Shown: positions 35,226-44,905 of the stretch, one piece after another
Numbering within the stretch: the first letter of the stretch is position 1
How the letters are laid out: every line of letters starts with the position of its first letter
Source of the DNA: Roseofilum capinflatum BLCC-M114
GTDB taxonomy: Bacteria; Cyanobacteriota; Cyanobacteriia; Cyanobacteriales; Desertifilaceae
DNA: 64,000 bases
Assembly: GCF_030068505.1 (NCBI RefSeq)
Contig: NZ_JAQOSO010000096.1
Coordinates: 1-64,000 of the forward strand
Reading direction: 5' to 3'
Position numbers and translations under genes: made by a program
The notes under the pieces: model-generated
Databases searched by the model: none
What the model was told of the DNA's origin: nothing
What the model saw: the letters and a program-made list of their open reading frames with translations, nothing else

Positions 35226-38200
35226 TTACCAGGGACTCCCGACTACGGTAAACCCAGCCCAATGAAACGGATGGGACAGGGAACGAGAATCATCCCTATT
35301 TTTCAATTGAGAAACCACGGTTTCAGGGAGGGCAACCCGGTTATGGGGGGTGACTAATTCGCCGTTTTCGATAAAAATTTCCCCTCGTAACATCGCCAGT
35401 TGCGCCTGACGCAGGGCTTCGGCTTTGATGGGTTCGGTTTGCAGATATTCGTAAAATGCGGTCATTAATACCACCGTGGATAAATCGTCTACTTTCCAGA
35501 GACTGGCGACTGAAGATTTGACTCCGGCACGGATGGCTAACCCAGCAAAGCCCAGTTCTGCGTCTAAATCTCCGATCGCCGTTTGGCAAGCACTGAGTAC
35601 CAAAAGCTCAACCTGTGGCTCCTCATGCCAGTCAAACTCACGCAGGGTTTCTAAGCTAATGGTTTGATCCCAAAATTCCAGTTGGGTACTATCCCTATTT
35701 TTAAAATTGGCATGGGTTGCCAGATGAACGATATCATAGCGACGGCTGAGGCGCTGGGTTTTCATCCTCTCTAGGGTAAAGTCTTCATTTAAGAAGCGAT
35801 CGCTATGCCAATTTCCACTGCCAATCATTTCTAACTCTAAGGGTACACTGGGCAGAGGATCGCGATCAATGGCATTGGGAAATTCAGACGCTCCCATGGC
35901 TAAAACGCTGGCATTTTCTAGCCCTTCATACGTGGAATTGGTTAAAGTGACGCTGGGAATTAGAGCAATATTATACTTCTCAATCAGGAACTGTTCCCCA
36001 TCATGCAACATCCCCAAGGGAATCGATCGCAACCCATTATCAACGCTAAACATGAGGGTATCAATCCCTTGCGCTTCCATCTGTTCTTCTAAGGGAGAAA
36101 TCAGCGCTTTATATGCTTTCTGTGCAGTCACTAAAGTGGGATTTTTTCCCCTACTGCCCTCCAATTCCTCGTAAATGGCTTTAGCAATTCTCTGTGGGTT
36201 GTTTGATACATTATGGCCGAACAGGTGATTGACATCTACCGTTGTCGCCTTAGCTACTCCTTCAGAGGTAACTAACACGAGAACCAGTTGCCCCTCTAAT
36301 TTGACTCCTTCTCGGTCAACATTCGGATGGGAGAGAGCATAGACGACTGCCGGTTTATTGCCAGTTTGCGCCTCGATTGTACTGAGCATATCCTTGATTC
36401 CGGCGATCGTCACAATCTCCGACGGGTCTTTTTTCACATATTGGCTATACTCTTCCGTCATCAATTGATCCAACTCTTGCAACCGTTGATCCCAGGTTTC
36501 CTGTATCCCTTCCCACTCTAAATTCAGAGACGCTAAATCAATCGCAAACCGATCCAACTCGCTCAAATTAGATGTTACAGAAGATGAGGGGGTATTTACT
36601 GGATTCATCGCGATCGCTCTCTGAGGTTGCGGTTGTAGTTGCACCGCAATTTCCGTCTCAATTTGCGGTTCTACCACCGGGTTTTGTTCCTGATTAACAC
36701 TTTCCAGAGCTTGCGGTTCTCCTTCATTTGCCGTTTCCGTTGTCAAAACCGAATTGACATCTGAAATTGCGATCTGTCCAGGATTTCCCAATTGAGAAGA
36801 AACATCAATTTCTCCAAAAAACACATTGCCCAGATCAGAATTTAACAAAACATTGCCGCCATTCCCTTGAATCGTACTGGCATTAATATCGCCCACATTA
36901 ATATCGAGAAGTGCCTGAATATCCACATTTCCCGCATTACCAATATTGGCAAACGTATTAATATCCCCAGTCGTGATACTGCTACCGCTACTAGAGAGCG
37001 CCACATTACCCCCATTTCCTACAGTCAAAGATGGCGTATTCAAATCAGCCGTTTGTATCGCTTGCTGTGCATCTAAAGCAATGTTTCCTCCATCTCCAAT
37101 ATTCGCCGAAGTATCAATCACATTCGTCTGAATTCCCCCACCACTACTGCTTCCCGCCACATCTCCTCCATCTCCAATAACCAAGGAAGGCGTGCGAACA
37201 TCTCCAACTTGAATTCCTCCTGGTGCAGTAATCGTAACATTTCCCCCATTTCCACCTAAGACACCAGAGAGGATAGACGGAACATCAAAATTACGATCGG
37301 CTGTTATCTCCACTGGACTCACCACTTGGAACGTTGCCCCACCTCCATCAGGGTTGTCATTAATTATTACTGTAGTAGTTCCAGTAAGCTCATCCCCCTC
37401 TGCATCTGTAAGAATAACCTCAATCTCGTCGGAATCTACTGGATCTTCAGTACCTGGATCTTCAATGCCTGAATCGCCAGTACCTGAATCACCAGTGCCT
37501 GAATCGCCAGTACCTGGATCTTCAATGCCTGAATCGCCAGTACCTGGATCTTCAATGCCTGAATCGCCAGTACCTGGATCTTCAATGCCTGAATCGCCAA
37601 TGCCTGAATCACCAGTACCTGGATCTTCAATGCCTGAATCACCAGTACCTGAATCGCCAGTACCTGGATCGCCAGTACCTGGATCTTCAATGCCTGAATC
37701 GCCAATGCCTGAATCACCAGTACCTGAATCGCCAGTACCTGAATCGCTAGTGCCTGAATCTACTGGTGTTGATTGGGGAATATCGAAATTAAGGGTTATC
37801 TCTTGTCCTGTGATAGTGAAAGTTATAGTACCACTAATGACATTGCCATTGGTGTCACAAGTTAGGCTGCTATTACAGAAATGAGCAATATTATGTTCTA
37901 AAAGATTACGTGGAGTAGGTGCAAGAATAAATTTACCATTCGTTGAGGTAATCGTAATCTCACCTGCCTGTCCTGCGGTACTTCCCGACCAAACGTATCC
38001 AGTAGGGAGCGTACTACTATTGGTTCCAAGCGTAATATCTCCATCGGTTTGAATCGTAATATCTCCGGCATCGCCTGAACCAAAAACACCGGAAATAATA
38101 TTATTAGCAGTGAGCGTGCCTCTTTTACTGGTAATAGAAATATCTGCACCATTGCTTTGACCTCCTCTCGATGTCAATGCGCCACTAGCAACATTTCCTC

Positions 38201-40466
38201 CAAGGTCAATATCGTCCCCAGCAATGAGCGTTATTTTTCCACCATTTCCTGATGTTTCGGCGATGGAACGAATACTTCCATCAATCGTAATCTTTTCTCC
38301 AGCTTCTATGAAAACGTCGCCACCGTCCCCGGATTCAACATAGGATTGAACAAGACCATTGATGGTAATATCACCTTGGTTAGCACGAAGCGTAATGGAG
38401 CCACCATCTCCATAGGTAGTCTGTAACAAGCTGTTCTTAGTACCCACTCCTCCTATAGTCATATCCCCTTCATGACTGATAACTGTGACATTGCCACCAT
38501 TACCGCCTTGAGCATCAGATGAGGTAGAAATCTCTGATGGAATGTCAATATTTCCCTGGACATCAATATCAATGGTTCCTCCATTGGCGTTAGTAGCAGA
38601 AGTATCTTCTACCCTCGCTCTAACAAAAGAGAGATTTAAGTCCCCACCACTATTAATATCAACATTTCCGGCATGATCGAATAAAGAAGAGGTTTCAATG
38701 TTCTCAATATCAACATGATTCTCGCTGTTGATGACTACATCTCCTCCTTGGTAATCAGAAGAGGTTGTGTTAATTTCTCCAGCTTGAATCTTACCCGTAG
38801 CATCAAGGGTTACACTTCCGCTATTTCGGCTGTCTGATGAAGTGATAATATTACCCAGAGTTAAGTCATATCCAGAAATAGTCACTGAACCTTGGGTGCG
38901 GATCGTGTCACCAGAGTTCATGGAAAATGAGCCACTGCCATCCTTATCTTGATCCGCCGTAAAGGTGAGCGAATGAGTAAATGATTCATCCCCCAAAACA
39001 TCATTGCTTAGGTCTTCAATGGTGATATTATTTGTGGCTTCAATGGTGATATGACCATTTTGCAACATTTGTTCTAGTTTTTCTTCGGAAATAATCCAAT
39101 CTGCACCTGGATCGTCACTGAATAAAATTTCATTTTTATTAAATTTTGAATCATCCGGGCCATTGTTACCATCGATAATGGTGACGTTTTTGGGATCGAT
39201 TAAAAGTTGTCCGGTGTCTCCGTTATTTGCACTTAAATCCACGTCTCCATCAACTCTCAGGGCGTTGCGACTGGAAATTTCGGCAAAACCGCCATCTCCA
39301 CCTTCTACACCGCCAGGAGCGCTAATTGTTCCGTCAAATTGAGTCAGGTTTTCTGACCAAATGAAGATGTTTCCACCGTCTCCTAATTGTTCAGATCCGG
39401 CATTGAGGATCGAGTTTTCATTGATGTAGGTAATGTCGGCGGTGGGAAAGGTGGGATTTCCCTTAAAGTCGCCGCCAATTCTCAGGGTTCCACCGTCGAA
39501 GAGTCCGGAAACATCTAGGGTTGCGTCAATGACTCCGATGCGGTCTCCCATAATGTTAATTGTGCCGCCATTTTCGCTGGCGGTGTTGAGGGTTCCGGAG
39601 ATGATGGAGACTCCGTTAATGTTGGGGATTTCTACGCCACTGCTGGAGAGGACAATTTGTCCTTGTTCGTTGATTTCTAATTGATTGGCATGATTGAGGC
39701 CGGAATGGGTGAGGAGTTCGGGGAGGTTGAGGGGCGTGATTTCGGGTTCTTGGCGCTCATCTTCTAGGGGAATATCGAGGCTTAGGAGATGACCTTCTTG
39801 GGTAATTCTGATGATTTGTTGGTCGGGAATGGCGACGATATTGATAGTTCCCCCAGGGGCTTCTAAGGTTCCGAGGTTGATGACGTTTGCGCCCATTAAG
39901 GTGAGATTGGAACCTTCGGAAAGTTTGAGATCTCCAAAGTTGACGATACTGCCAGAGCCGTTGACATCGAAGCGAAATTCGTTGGGAGTGCCGACCAGTT
40001 GACTCCAGTTATTGTCGCCTACTGCGTTAAACCATTGACCATTGCCAAAGCCGATTCCGGTGGCGGTTGTGGCGGTGAAATCGGCGGGAATGTTGAGTTG
40101 GGCGTTGGGGCCGAATACAATTCCGGCGGGGTTCATGAGGTAGAGGTTGGAGTTGCCGCCGGTAACTTGAATTAAACCGTTAATAATAGAAGGATCGCCG
40201 CCGTTAATTCGGCCTAAGATATTCTGAATTTGAGGATTGCTGATAAAGTTGGCAATTTGTCCTTGGGATAATCCGAGTTGTTGAAAGGTATGGAAGAGGT
40301 TGCGCCCGTTTCCGGAGAGTTGTCCGCCTTGAATGTTGAATTGATTGCCTTGATGATTGACGATGGTTCCTGTGCCGTCCATGGCGGGGACAATGTTTTG
40401 GGCGAGGGTTTTATGGCTGAGGAGAGAAAGGGTAAGGGTAAGGAGGGTGAATATATTCAGTTTCAT
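35226..40466 (-). CDS. CHAT domain-containing filamentous haemagglutinin-like adhesin
   Basis: 1746 residues. There is a signal peptide (1-22, cleavage near LAQ) and a TPS domain (about 25-270) with the motif NLYLMNPAGIVFGPNAQLNI. A long beta-helix region of GGxI/GDI repeats follows to about 890, then about 21 five-residue repeats (DSGTG/EDPGT, about 900-1009), more beta-helix, and a Gln/Pro linker. The C-terminal CHAT caspase-like domain (about 1440-1746) has H1585 in VHLATHANF and C1627 in LSACQTA, both intact. An exported adhesin with a protease domain is seen in several cyanobacteria; substrate and trigger are unknown. No TpsB pore gene is adjacent. Confidence 0.92.
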   Translation of the reverse strand: MKLNIFTLLTLTLSLLSHKTLAQNIVPAMDGTGTIVNHQGNQFNIQGGQLSGNGRNLFHTFQQLGLSQGQIANFISNPQIQNILGRINGGDPSIINGLIQVTGGNSNLYLMNPAGIVFGPNAQLNIPADFTATTATGIGFGNGQWFNAVGDNNWSQLVGTPNEFRFDVNGSGSIVNFGDLKLSEGSNLTLMGANVINLGTLEAPGGTINIVAIPDQQIIRITQEGHLLSLDIPLEDERQEPEITPLNLPELLTHSGLNHANQLEINEQGQIVLSSSGVEIPNINGVSIISGTLNTASENGGTINIMGDRIGVIDATLDVSGLFDGGTLRIGGDFKGNPTFPTADITYINENSILNAGSEQLGDGGNIFIWSENLTQFDGTISAPGGVEGGDGGFAEISSRNALRVDGDVDLSANNGDTGQLLIDPKNVTIIDGNNGPDDSKFNKNEILFSDDPGADWIISEEKLEQMLQNGHITIEATNNITIEDLSNDVLGDESFTHSLTFTADQDKDGSGSFSMNSGDTIRTQGSVTISGYDLTLGNIITSSDSRNSGSVTLDATGKIQAGEINTTSSDYQGGDVVINSENHVDIENIETSSLFDHAGNVDINSGGDLNLSFVRARVEDTSATNANGGTIDIDVQGNIDIPSEISTSSDAQGGNGGNVTVISHEGDMTIGGVGTKNSLLQTTYGDGGSITLRANQGDITINGLVQSYVESGDGGDVFIEAGEKITIDGSIRSIAETSGNGGKITLIAGDDIDLGGNVASGALTSRGGQSNGADISITSKRGTLTANNIISGVFGSGDAGDITIQTDGDITLGTNSSTLPTGYVWSGSTAGQAGEITITSTNGKFILAPTPRNLLEHNIAHFCNSSLTCDTNGNVISGTITFTITGQEITLNFDIPQSTPVDSGTSDSGTGDSGTGDSGIGDSGIEDPGTGDPGTGDSGTGDSGIEDPGTGDSGIGDSGIEDPGTGDSGIEDPGTGDSGIEDPGTGDSGTGDSGTGDSGIEDPGTEDPVDSDEIEVILTDAEGDELTGTTTVIINDNPDGGGATFQVVSPVEITADRNFDVPSILSGVLGGNGGNVTITAPGGIQVGDVRTPSLVIGDGGDVAGSSSGGGIQTNVIDTSANIGDGGNIALDAQQAIQTADLNTPSLTVGNGGNVALSSSGSSITTGDINTFANIGNAGNVDIQALLDINVGDINASTIQGNGGNVLLNSDLGNVFFGEIDVSSQLGNPGQIAISDVNSVLTTETANEGEPQALESVNQEQNPVVEPQIETEIAVQLQPQPQRAIAMNPVNTPSSSVTSNLSELDRFAIDLASLNLEWEGIQETWDQRLQELDQLMTEEYSQYVKKDPSEIVTIAGIKDMLSTIEAQTGNKPAVVYALSHPNVDREGVKLEGQLVLVLVTSEGVAKATTVDVNHLFGHNVSNNPQRIAKAIYEELEGSRGKNPTLVTAQKAYKALISPLEEQMEAQGIDTLMFSVDNGLRSIPLGMLHDGEQFLIEKYNIALIPSVTLTNSTYEGLENASVLAMGASEFPNAIDRDPLPSVPLELEMIGSGNWHSDRFLNEDFTLERMKTQRLSRRYDIVHLATHANFKNRDSTQLEFWDQTISLETLREFDWHEEPQVELLVLSACQTAIGDLDAELGFAGLAIRAGVKSSVASLWKVDDLSTVVLMTAFYEYLQTEPIKAEALRQAQLAMLRGEIFIENGELVTPHNRVALPETVVSQLKNRDDSRSLSHPFHWAGFTVVGSPW
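37436..37765 (-). repeat. 15-base minisatellite encoding DSGTG/EDPGT repeats
   Basis: About 21 tandem 15-base units lie inside the CHAT adhesin, in a few sequence variants arranged in higher-order blocks. All lengths are multiples of 15, so gain or loss keeps the frame. The residues are acidic and Gly-rich, likely a calcium-binding or flexible spacer. Confidence 0.9.
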
Positions 40467-40510
40467 TATTTTTAGGTAGATACAAGGTTAAGGGTTAGGG
40501 GTGAGTATTG

Positions 40511-40650
40511 AAAGTGCCCTCTCCCTTTCATGTCCGCTTTGCGGAAAATCCCTCTCCCACGGGAGAGGGACTTTTCTCCCCTTCTCCCTTCGACTTCGCT
40601 CAGGGCAGCGCCTGTGGGAGAAGGGGCTGGGGGATGAGGGCAAGTTTTGA
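40511..40650. repeat. MITE family 1 core without termini
   Basis: It has the CCCTCTCCC/GGGAGAGGG and CTTCTCCC/GGGAGAAGG hairpins of family 1, but no terminal repeats. Two short insertions are nested in it: CATGTCCGCTTTGCGGAA, and a segment with CTTCGACTTCGCTCAGGGCA, the latter in opposite orientation to the one in the 31092-31262 copy. Confidence 0.7.
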
Positions 40651-40702
40651 GGCGTTGAGGATTCATTTAAAGGGTTTGTAGATGCAAAGGTAGGGGAGAG
40701 AT

Positions 40703-40800
40703 AACCCTAGAGTAAAACGATCGCTCCTTCAATCAAACCGTAAGATTGAGTAATTTATTCATGAAGGAATAATCAAGTGAGCGTAGTTTTACTCAGGGTT
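40703..40800. repeat. imperfect long inverted repeat
   Basis: AACCCTAGAGTAAAACGATC and the reverse complement of GTAGTTTTACTCAGGGTT match at most positions around a 55-base interior, which itself has CAATC/GATTG arms. It may be a small non-autonomous element. Confidence 0.5.
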
Positions 40801-40837
40801 CAGCCAATACAAAAAATAAGGAGAAGGTAACCGGGGA

Positions 40838-41839
40838 TTAGGCGACTAAATCCTTCTTGAATAAGGGCATTCCTGAAGGCGATCGCACTAATTCACCCTG
40901 TTCATTTTTTTCTATATCACAAAATTGGAATTCTCCTGACTCATTTTTTTGTAAATGGAGCTTGCCATTCACCACTTGATAAACGGGGGGATGGAATTGG
41001 GCGATGCCTTGATATTCGACAATGTTGCCGGTGGAGTCGCGGACGACGGGACAGGTGACGAGTTTTCCTTGTTGATCGAAGACAAATTCTTGGGTTTGGG
41101 GATCGCGTAGGGGGGTTGGATAAATGGGTAATCCGGATTCGGTTTTAATCAATTCTCCGGATGCATCGGTTAAGGGAAAGATGAAGACGGGATCGCCTTG
41201 CTCGTCGTGGATTAAATCCCCACTGGCGGTATCTCGGAGAGGAATAGCATCGGGATGGGGAGGGGGAGGTGTATCCAGTTCGGGATAGGGAGGATGCAAG
41301 CGGGGCAGCTCTGCACTGGGGGTGAGCTGGTAATGTTTGGTAAATTGGACGGCAGCTTGGGTAAATCCAGAGCGTTTGAGTAGGGCTTGAATTCCGCTTT
41401 GATCGGCGCTGATGAGTAAGTCGATATCGGTGACGTTGAGTTCTTCGGCTTTGGCGATCGCCGTTTTTGCTAAACTGGCGATCGCATCCCCTTGCCGATG
41501 CTCCGGTTTCACATACAATCCCAGCACGGAACCCACCCGACGGGAAATAAACGGACTCTCTAAATCTTGATCCACCGCCAAAGTCTCCGGTAACTCTGGA
41601 GGGGGAGCTTCATCATAGAAGTAAATAATCAAGCAACCGGCGATCGCCCCTTCAACCTCCAAAACCCACGCATAGGTAAGGGGTTTAGCCAGTTGATGGC
41701 GAATATAAGCATAAAAATCAAAATTCGGTTTTACCCGCATAGACGGGTCAATTTGCTGGCGCTCTGAGGCAAATTCAGCCCATAAGGGGGCGATCGCCTC
41801 TGCATCCTCTAGAGTAGCCAGTCGATAGCTATAATTCAT
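40838..41839 (-). CDS. GNAT acetyltransferase with C-terminal repeat extension
   Basis: 333 residues from the ATG at 41839, which has a GAGGGATGAG site; an earlier ATG at 41857 is also in frame. The GNAT fold spans about 1-170, with the acetyl-CoA loop VLGLYVKPEHRQGDAIASL and a final strand KRSGFTQAAVQFTKHY. After a Pro-rich linker (about 185-200) come three to four repeats of about 24 residues of the form PLRDxxSGDLIHDEQGDPV. The last part repeats the G-E-x-x-x-S-G-x-P theme (GELVRSPSGMPLFKKDL). The extension is not recognised. The substrate is unknown. Confidence 0.8.
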   Translation of the reverse strand: MNYSYRLATLEDAEAIAPLWAEFASERQQIDPSMRVKPNFDFYAYIRHQLAKPLTYAWVLEVEGAIAGCLIIYFYDEAPPPELPETLAVDQDLESPFISRRVGSVLGLYVKPEHRQGDAIASLAKTAIAKAEELNVTDIDLLISADQSGIQALLKRSGFTQAAVQFTKHYQLTPSAELPRLHPPYPELDTPPPPHPDAIPLRDTASGDLIHDEQGDPVFIFPLTDASGELIKTESGLPIYPTPLRDPQTQEFVFDQQGKLVTCPVVRDSTGNIVEYQGIAQFHPPVYQVVNGKLHLQKNESGEFQFCDIEKNEQGELVRSPSGMPLFKKDLVA

Positions 41840-41917
41840 AGTCTCATCCCTCATCAAAGTTTGTGTGCTTCTATAGGGATCTCTGTTTTTTCAGGGCGAT
41901 TTTATGCAAATCCCCGA

Positions 41918-41942
41918 AAATTGTAACAAAACGTTACAATTT
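41918..41942. repeat. perfect 10-bp palindrome between genes
   Basis: AAATTGTAAC and GTTACAATTT flank AAAAC. It overlaps the stop of the GGDEF/EAL gene and lies upstream of the acetyltransferase. It could be a hairpin or an operator. The spacing GTA-N9-TAC is one base off an NtcA site. Confidence 0.55.
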
Positions 41943-44208
41943 ATTGGGGGAGATGGGAACACCCATTACCCATTACCCAATAACTAACTTCTGACTTTTT
42001 TTCCAAGCTAAACAGATGGGGCTTATGAATGCCATAACCCTGAGCATAGTTAATCCCCAAAGCTTGCACTTGCTCCAGGATTTCTTGATTTTCAATCGAT
42101 TCAGCGATCGTCTTTAACCCCATCACTTGGGCAATGCGCTGAATAGACTCGACCATCACCCGATTAATTGGATCGTTAATCAAACTTTTAATAAACGTCC
42201 CATCAATTTTCAAATAATCAATCGGTAATTGTTTCAGATAAGTAAACGAAGACATGCCACTGCCAAAATCATCCAACGCAAACTGACATCCCAACTCTTT
42301 TAATTCCGTAATAAACCTAACCGCCTGGTTTAAGTGAGTAATCGCCACCGTTTCCGTAATCTCAAACCCAATGATGGAGGGCGGAATGTGATGTAACCAA
42401 AATTGTTCTTTGAGAAACTCTAAAAATGAAAAATCATTAAAGCTTGCTCCTGATAAATTGACTAAATAAATTGGCTTGCCAAGGCGAGTGGATTTACTTG
42501 CCGCTCCTTCACTGTTCCGAGCTGATAACTGTTTAAATAGATTACGAATCACCCATCGATCGATTTCTGGCATCAGATCGTAACGTTCTGCTGCCGGGAG
42601 GAATGCCATAGGCGGAATTAAAGTTCCACTAGCATCAATCATACGGATAAATAATTCACCACAGGGGCGAATCTTAGCCTCAGAATTAAGGGAAATAATC
42701 TGTTGAATATACAAGCAGAATTGATTTTCTTCTAAAGCTTGATTAATGCGAGCGACCCATTGCATATCACCTTGGCGTTTAACCACCTCTCGATCTTCAA
42801 TTTGATAGATGTGAATGCGGTTGCGCCCCCCATCTTTAGCTGCATACATGGCCGTATCGGCTGCACTCAGGGCAATATGTTCATTTTCAATCGATCGATC
42901 GATTGGCACTAAGCCAATACTGACTCCTATCGTAAATAGTTTATCTTCCCAAACAAATCGAAACGCTTGAATCGTTTCAATGATTTTCTGGGCTACTTTT
43001 TGCCCTTCACCAAGAGAACAGTAATGCAACAATAACCCAAATTCATCACCGCCTAAGCGGGCAAACGTATCGGTTTTACGAATTTTACTTTGGAGAATTC
43101 CAGTAATTTGGCGCAGGAGGTGATCGCCAGCAGAATGGCCACAGGTATCATTGACAATTTTGAATTGGTCTAAGTCTAAATAGCATAAAATATGCTGTTG
43201 GTTCAGTTGATGGGTTTCCCGGATAGCCGCCTTGAGACATTGCTCAAATTCCCGTCGATTAATTAAACCCGTGAGCGGATCGTGGCTGGCTTGCCAAGAG
43301 AGTTGATGGGCAAGCTTACGGGCTGAGGTGACATCTCGGCAAACAATGACGGTTCCAACAATGCGATCGCCCTTTAAGCGGATGGGAGCAATGGAGAGTT
43401 CGATGATATAGGGTTGGCGATCGCTCTTAGAATACAGGGTGTAGTTAGAGACTTTAATGATCCTGCCCGTCGTTAGGCTTTGATGGATCAGGATTTGAAT
43501 CGGTTTTTGGTTAACATCGTTGGTGGAGAAAATTTCACTGAGTGATTTGCCTTGAGTGACCCGACTGGTTAAACCAATCAGTTTTTCAGCAACTGGGTTA
43601 AGAGATTGAATTTGGTGATGGATATTGGTGACAATAACCGCATCCCCAATGGAGTTGAGCGTAATTTGAGCCAGCTCCTTTTCTTGCTGAAGCGCTTGTT
43701 CTAGGTTCCGGCGATCGCTAATTTCTTGTTGCAGACGCACATTGGTTTGCACCAAGTCGCTAGTGCGCTGAATCACTCGCTGCTCTAGGGTTTCATTCGC
43801 TTTCCGCAGGGCATCAGAAGCTTGCTTGCGTTCAATGGCATAATACAGAGATCTCGTCAGCAACTCCGTATTTAACTGGCGTTTAATCAAATAATCCTGC
43901 GCCCCTTGACGCACCGCATCGACCGCCAAGGCACTATCTGTATTATTGGTCAGTACAATAATCGGCACATCTGGCGCTTTCTCCATTAGAGGACTCAACG
44001 ACTCTAGTCCTTGAGCATCCGGTAAACTCAGATCCAGTAAGACCACCTTAAATCCTTGCTCTTCTAGTTCCTTGAGTGCCTCTGACAACCGACTCACATG
44101 GGTCACCTCAACCTCCATTGAGGATGCTTGTTTCAAACGCTCCTGTAGCAGACGAGCTTCAGCGCGATTGTCTTCAATTAACAGAATTTGAATTAAGGGA
44201 TCTTCCAC
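41941..44208 (-). CDS. response regulator with PAS, GGDEF and EAL domains
   Basis: 755 residues, GTG start at 44208. The receiver domain (5-125) has its phospho-Asp in VVLLDLSLP. A coiled linker and a PAS domain follow (about 180-290). The GGDEF domain (about 300-460) has intact RLGGDEF and the inhibitory site RKTD. The EAL domain (about 480-735) has ELFIR at the EAL position, but keeps the other metal and catalytic residues (NLSGASF, FEITET, LDDFGSG, LKIDGTFI). It could both make and break cyclic di-GMP. It lies downstream of the phytochrome and Rcp1-like genes on the same strand. Confidence 0.93.
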   Translation of the reverse strand: MEDPLIQILLIEDNRAEARLLQERLKQASSMEVEVTHVSRLSEALKELEEQGFKVVLLDLSLPDAQGLESLSPLMEKAPDVPIIVLTNNTDSALAVDAVRQGAQDYLIKRQLNTELLTRSLYYAIERKQASDALRKANETLEQRVIQRTSDLVQTNVRLQQEISDRRNLEQALQQEKELAQITLNSIGDAVIVTNIHHQIQSLNPVAEKLIGLTSRVTQGKSLSEIFSTNDVNQKPIQILIHQSLTTGRIIKVSNYTLYSKSDRQPYIIELSIAPIRLKGDRIVGTVIVCRDVTSARKLAHQLSWQASHDPLTGLINRREFEQCLKAAIRETHQLNQQHILCYLDLDQFKIVNDTCGHSAGDHLLRQITGILQSKIRKTDTFARLGGDEFGLLLHYCSLGEGQKVAQKIIETIQAFRFVWEDKLFTIGVSIGLVPIDRSIENEHIALSAADTAMYAAKDGGRNRIHIYQIEDREVVKRQGDMQWVARINQALEENQFCLYIQQIISLNSEAKIRPCGELFIRMIDASGTLIPPMAFLPAAERYDLMPEIDRWVIRNLFKQLSARNSEGAASKSTRLGKPIYLVNLSGASFNDFSFLEFLKEQFWLHHIPPSIIGFEITETVAITHLNQAVRFITELKELGCQFALDDFGSGMSSFTYLKQLPIDYLKIDGTFIKSLINDPINRVMVESIQRIAQVMGLKTIAESIENQEILEQVQALGINYAQGYGIHKPHLFSLEKKSEVSYWVMGNGCSHLPQ

Positions 44209-44352
44209 AGTGCATCACCCTTGTTTAAAAAAAATAGTAGCCTAGACTACTTTTGGGCTTACCTCCACATTTTAGAACACTTTTTATCAACCATGAAATT
44301 AAATTTATCCCCTCTTTACAAAACTTAACCTTCACGTCAAAACCCTAGGGGA

Positions 44353-44793
44353 TCAAGCAACGGGAAGGCAAACTGTGCGAAACCAAAATGTTTCAATTTG
44401 TTGAACCAGATTAAAAAGTTGCTTCAGATTAGTCGGTTTATGAAGATAACAATTAGCATGTAATTTGTAAGTTTCTTGGATATCTTCTGGCCGTTGAGAC
44501 GTGCTTAAAATTAAGACCGGGATATGTTTAAGTTTTGGATCGGCTTTAATTTCTGCTAACACTTCCCGACCATTTTTTCGGGGTAAATTTAAATCGAGCA
44601 GCACCAATTCGGGGAGAACCCTTTCCGTAAACGGAGGTTCAGAGCGCAAATACGCGATCGCATCCACCCCATTACCCACGGCCTCAATCTGATACGGCTC
44701 GGTCATATTCTTAAACCCTTCTTGAATTAAACGGACATGGGCCGAATTATCTTCAACCATTAAAATCCGATAAGTGCGATCTAAATTAGTCAT
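44353..44793 (-). CDS. Rcp1-like response regulator
   Basis: 146 residues, a single receiver domain. The acidic pair is VEDN, the phospho-Asp is in VLLDLNLPRKNG, Thr/Ser in LILSTSQ and Lys in CYLHKPTNL. It is of the Rcp1 family that takes phosphate from cyanobacterial phytochromes, consistent with its place just after the phytochrome gene. It has no output domain. Confidence 0.93.
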   Translation of the reverse strand: MTNLDRTYRILMVEDNSAHVRLIQEGFKNMTEPYQIEAVGNGVDAIAYLRSEPPFTERVLPELVLLDLNLPRKNGREVLAEIKADPKLKHIPVLILSTSQRPEDIQETYKLHANCYLHKPTNLKQLFNLVQQIETFWFRTVCLPVA

Positions 44794-44905
44794 TTAAGTT
44801 ACAGTTTATTCTTTGATTAAAAACTGTTAATTCGTTTTAAGTAATCATAACCATAGAGATTTATTATGTCAAGTCCTAACTCTTGCCAATTGACCGATTC
44901 AGCAT

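Larger units (their letters stand above)
40467..40837. other. intergenic region upstream of CHAT adhesin
   Basis: 371 bases: a MITE-related core (40511-40650) and an imperfect long inverted repeat (40703-40800). The adhesin promoter probably lies here. No gene was seen. Confidence 0.55.

Noticed and set aside
37436-37765. Possible CRISPR array
   Set aside because: The 15-base units are contiguous, without unique spacers, and are translated.
37354-37884. Repetitive open frames on both strands over the minisatellite, some with hydrophobic IQALAIQ-like repeats
   Set aside because: They are alternative frames of the DSGTG/EDPGT repeats. The CHAT adhesin frame is the real one.
41918-41942. NtcA binding site
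   Set aside because: The spacing is GTA-N9-TAC rather than N8, and no -10 box sits at the right distance.
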